From: Algoriphagus locisalis
GTDB lineage: Bacteria > Bacteroidota > Bacteroidia > Cytophagales > Cyclobacteriaceae
NCBI RefSeq assembly: GCF_900116615.1
Contig: NZ_FPBF01000001.1
Span: 477,625-541,624, forward strand
DNA: 64,000 nt
Direction: 5' to 3'
The number at the start of each line of letters is the position of its first letter. Position 1 is the first letter of the stretch. Position numbers and translations under genes: made by a program. The notes under the pieces were generated by a model. The model did no database searches, had not been told where the DNA came from, and saw only the letters and a list, made by a program, of their open reading frames with translations. Positions 62,098-64,000 of the stretch are shown here, one piece after another.

Positions 62098-62658
62098 ATG
62101 GGGAGTGAAATTTCGGTAGATGAAAGACTTCTGATTCAGCAGGCTAAATCAGATCCAGCTCACTTTCGTGTATTGTATGATCTATATTTTGAAGAGATTT
62201 TACGTTTTATCGTCCGGAGGGTAGGGGAAGTAGAGCAAGCTAAGGATCTCTCCCAACAGGTGTTTCTAAAAGCACTCCTTGGATTGAAAACCTATGTCTA
62301 TAAGGACATACCCTTTTCTTCTTATTTATATAGGATTGCAGCAAATGAATGCCATCAATATTTCAGAGACAGTACCAAAGTGCGGTTCGTCACCATGGAT
62401 GTGGAGATTCAGGCATCTTTATTCAGCGAATTGGAACAGGAAAGCAATTCTAGGGAATCAGATTTAACTCTACTGAAAAAAGCCCTGGATGGCGTTTCTG
62501 ACCAGGAGCTGTTGTTGATAGAACTGAGATTTTTTGAAAAAAGGGGATTTAAGGAAATAGGGTTCATACTCAACGTTACAGAAAATTTAGCTAAGGTGAG
62601 GACCTATAGACTGCTTAAGAAACTCAAATCGGTAATAGAGAATAGTCATGAAAAATAA
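62098..62658 (+). CDS. ECF-type RNA polymerase sigma-70 factor
   Basis: 186 residues from ATG 62098 (a GTG 12 bp upstream is possible). Region 2 is at about residues 20-90 (LYDLYFEEILRFIVRRVGEV, DLSQQVFLKALLG, FSSYLYRIAANECHQYFRD). Region 4 at about 125-180 has LIELRFFEKRGFKEIGFILN and the HTH VTENLAKVRTYRLLKKLK. Stand-alone ECF factor of a Bacteroidota group; no FecR-type anti-sigma is next to it. The following gene overlaps by 11 bp and encodes a TonB-like membrane protein that may act as its membrane partner. Confidence 0.9.
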   Translation: MGSEISVDERLLIQQAKSDPAHFRVLYDLYFEEILRFIVRRVGEVEQAKDLSQQVFLKALLGLKTYVYKDIPFSSYLYRIAANECHQYFRDSTKVRFVTMDVEIQASLFSELEQESNSRESDLTLLKKALDGVSDQELLLIELRFFEKRGFKEIGFILNVTENLAKVRTYRLLKKLKSVIENSHEK

Positions 62659-63481
62659 ACTTGAATTTATTGAAAATGTCTATCTCACACCGATAGATAT
62701 AGAAAATCAGAAAGATTTCGATTCCCTGCTTGAGGACTATTATAAGGCAAAGTCCAAATCCTCATTCTGGAGGCGTTCGGGTTTGTGGTTTACTCTTGCC
62801 ATAGCATTGATCGGTATGAGCACCTGGGTGGTTTATAAAAATCATCTTAAAGGCGAAGTTGATCAAGTGCAAACCCCGAATGATACCCTACAGGCAGAGC
62901 TAGAACTTAATGAATTTTCTTTGCCTATTACAGATTCGGTTTCCACAGATTCGGTGGTAAATCACGTCCTCATTTTTGCAGAAGTAGATTCCCAGCATTC
63001 TGAAAAGCAGGATCCTGGCACCAAGAAGGCTTTGGGAAAACCCAAAATACAGGATGAAAGGCAGCTTTCGAAGGAAGGCATAAGTCCATTGCCGGAACTG
63101 GATTTACCTCCTGTAGAATTACCGGCTCTGCCAGATTTGCCAGTACCTGAAAAGCCTGTAAAAACAGCTACCATTAAAATTGAAGAAGCTCATCCTATAG
63201 ATGGGTTTGACCATTTATATGCTTGGTTTGAAGAAAATATTACCTATCCGGAACAGCATAAAAAAGAAAAAATAGAAGGATACGTGAAAGTATCTTTTCT
63301 CCTGGGTAAAGATAGTACTGTCAGTGTCATTAAAGTAAGCCAATCATTGGGGCCTGCCTTTGATCAGGAAGCAGTGAGACTGATTGAACGGATGCCTAAA
63401 TGGATTCCAGCCAAAAGAAATGGTATTCCATTTTCCAAGCGCTTTGTTTTACCTATAGGGTTTAAAGTTGAAAGCAGGTGA
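62648..63481 (+). CDS. TonB-like membrane protein with C-terminal TonB domain
   Basis: 277 residues. A cytoplasmic N-terminal 44 residues with acidic helix (QKDFDSLLEDYYKAK), one membrane helix at about 45-63 (SGLWFTLAIALIGMSTWVV), then a linker with a Pro-rich stretch (PLPELDLPPVELPALPDLPV) and a TonB C-terminal domain at about 195-275 (WFEENITYPEQHKKEKIEGY, IERMPKWIPAKRNG). Unlike usual TonB it has a sizeable cytoplasmic part, the layout of an anti-sigma factor. Overlap with the sigma gene fits a regulator pair. Confidence 0.85.
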   Translation: MKNKLEFIENVYLTPIDIENQKDFDSLLEDYYKAKSKSSFWRRSGLWFTLAIALIGMSTWVVYKNHLKGEVDQVQTPNDTLQAELELNEFSLPITDSVSTDSVVNHVLIFAEVDSQHSEKQDPGTKKALGKPKIQDERQLSKEGISPLPELDLPPVELPALPDLPVPEKPVKTATIKIEEAHPIDGFDHLYAWFEENITYPEQHKKEKIEGYVKVSFLLGKDSTVSVIKVSQSLGPAFDQEAVRLIERMPKWIPAKRNGIPFSKRFVLPIGFKVESR

Positions 63482-64000
63482 AGAGGCTTTTTATCATAGT
63501 ATCCCTGCTTTTTTTCAGTAGCCAAAGTGCTACGGGTCAAGTTTCCTCTCAGGTTCATTCTTGCATTTATCCTAATGGTGCTACTGAGAAAGAAAAGCTG
63601 GAGCTAGCTCAGGAGTTTAAAACCTGGGCTGCTACCAAGAATGCCAGAATAGCTGATGAGGTGGAAATCTGGACTGTTCCAATAGTATTTCATGTGCTGG
63701 GCTCCAATTTACCTTCCTTGTCTATTTTCGAGGCTGCAGTGGATGAGCTGAATGATGCCTTTGCCAATAGAGGGGATTTTAATTCTTCTGAGGGAGCTGA
63801 TACCCGCATTCAGTTCTGCTTGGTTTCCACGGCACCGGATGGTGGAGCGACCAGCGGAGTGAATCACATACCAAGTGTGTATAAAAATACAGATAAGGAT
63901 CTTGACCACCCGGACCTCATCGATCATTCCATTAAATGGGATCTTTCCCGATATCTTAATGTATGGTTGGTGGATGAAATTTCCGGCGAAGCTTTGGCCT
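63478..64000 (+). CDS. M43/pappalysin-type metalloprotease, N-terminal part (cut by window end)
   Basis: GTG 63478 overlaps the TonB-like stop (GTGA). Translation gives a signal peptide KRLFIIVSLLFFSSQSATGQ, then VEIWTVPIVFHVLG, FEAAVDELNDAFANRGDF and IQFCLVSTAPDGGATSGVNH and LSRYLNVWLVDEISGEALA, the N-terminal pattern of secreted pappalysin-family (M43B) proteases. The zinc motif HExxH would lie beyond the window. 174 codons are visible. Coupled to the sigma/TonB-like genes. Confidence 0.75.
   Translation, partial: MKRLFIIVSLLFFSSQSATGQVSSQVHSCIYPNGATEKEKLELAQEFKTWAATKNARIADEVEIWTVPIVFHVLGSNLPSLSIFEAAVDELNDAFANRGDFNSSEGADTRIQFCLVSTAPDGGATSGVNHIPSVYKNTDKDLDHPDLIDHSIKWDLSRYLNVWLVDEISGEALA

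Noticed and set aside
1..64000. rRNA and tRNA genes
   Set aside because: No stretch resembling rRNA or a tRNA cloverleaf was recognised by eye; a covariance-model search would be needed to exclude them fully.

Overview
The window reads as chromosome of a Bacteroidota bacterium, most likely Cytophagales (Cyclobacteriaceae/Algoriphagus-like). This rests on a SusC/SusD pair, many outer-membrane-type lipoproteins, LytS/LytTR regulators, DUF6520, DUF6266 and DUF5675 proteins, weak Shine-Dalgarno signals and very repeat-rich intergenic DNA. The genus is an inference. No rRNA, tRNA, CRISPR array or complete insertion sequence was seen.

Layout. (1) 1-7.2 kb, minus strand: envelope housekeeping genes (M23 peptidase, FAH-family hydrolase, META/DUF4377 lipoprotein, SGNH hydrolase, LD-carboxypeptidase, PBP4-type DD-carboxypeptidase, DUF423). 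(2) 8.1-37.9 kb, plus strand: a large exopolysaccharide locus. Export and tyrosine-kinase genes (Wza/Wzc-like) come first, then 2 kb of repeats, then sugar-nucleotide genes (ugd, manC, fcl, gmd) interrupted by two GxxExxY cassettes. A very AT-rich block follows (Wzx, acyltransferase, pyruvyltransferase, Wzy, three glycosyltransferases, three sulfotransferases), then Wzi. The locus closes with a sulfate-activation operon (SLC13 permease, CysC, CysD, CysN, CysQ) and a WecA-type transferase. Together these predict a sulfated, probably fucose/uronate-containing and possibly pyruvylated polysaccharide, with PAPS made and PAP recycled beside its users. (3) 39.2-41.8 kb: small accessory cluster (HAD, ParB-like, a truncated SNase-like ORF, nucleotidyltransferase-HEPN, XRE regulator with a perfect palindrome). 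(4) 42.7-50.9 kb: TlpA-like protein with a CxxS site, SusC, SusD, DUF6520 peptide and MauE-like membrane protein. (5) 51.6-57.2 kb: LytS/LytTR pair convergent with an orphan full-length LanB-type lanthipeptide dehydratase, flanked by two paralogous small HTH-like proteins. (6) 57.4-61.3 kb: two DUF6266-type proteins, DUF5675 and two holin-like membrane proteins, resembling a phage-derived cassette. (7) 62.1-64 kb: ECF sigma factor, TonB-like protein and the start of an M43-type metalloprotease.

Between the genes, three things stand out. A 151-193 bp MITE-like family has bipartite terminal inverted repeats, and each of its three clear copies is flanked by a perfect 9-bp direct repeat. Several families of tiny hairpins keep a fixed apical core while their stem arms change with compensation. 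In-frame insertions of repeat-like sequence appear inside fcl and gmd. All functional calls are from reading the sequence; no database search was run.
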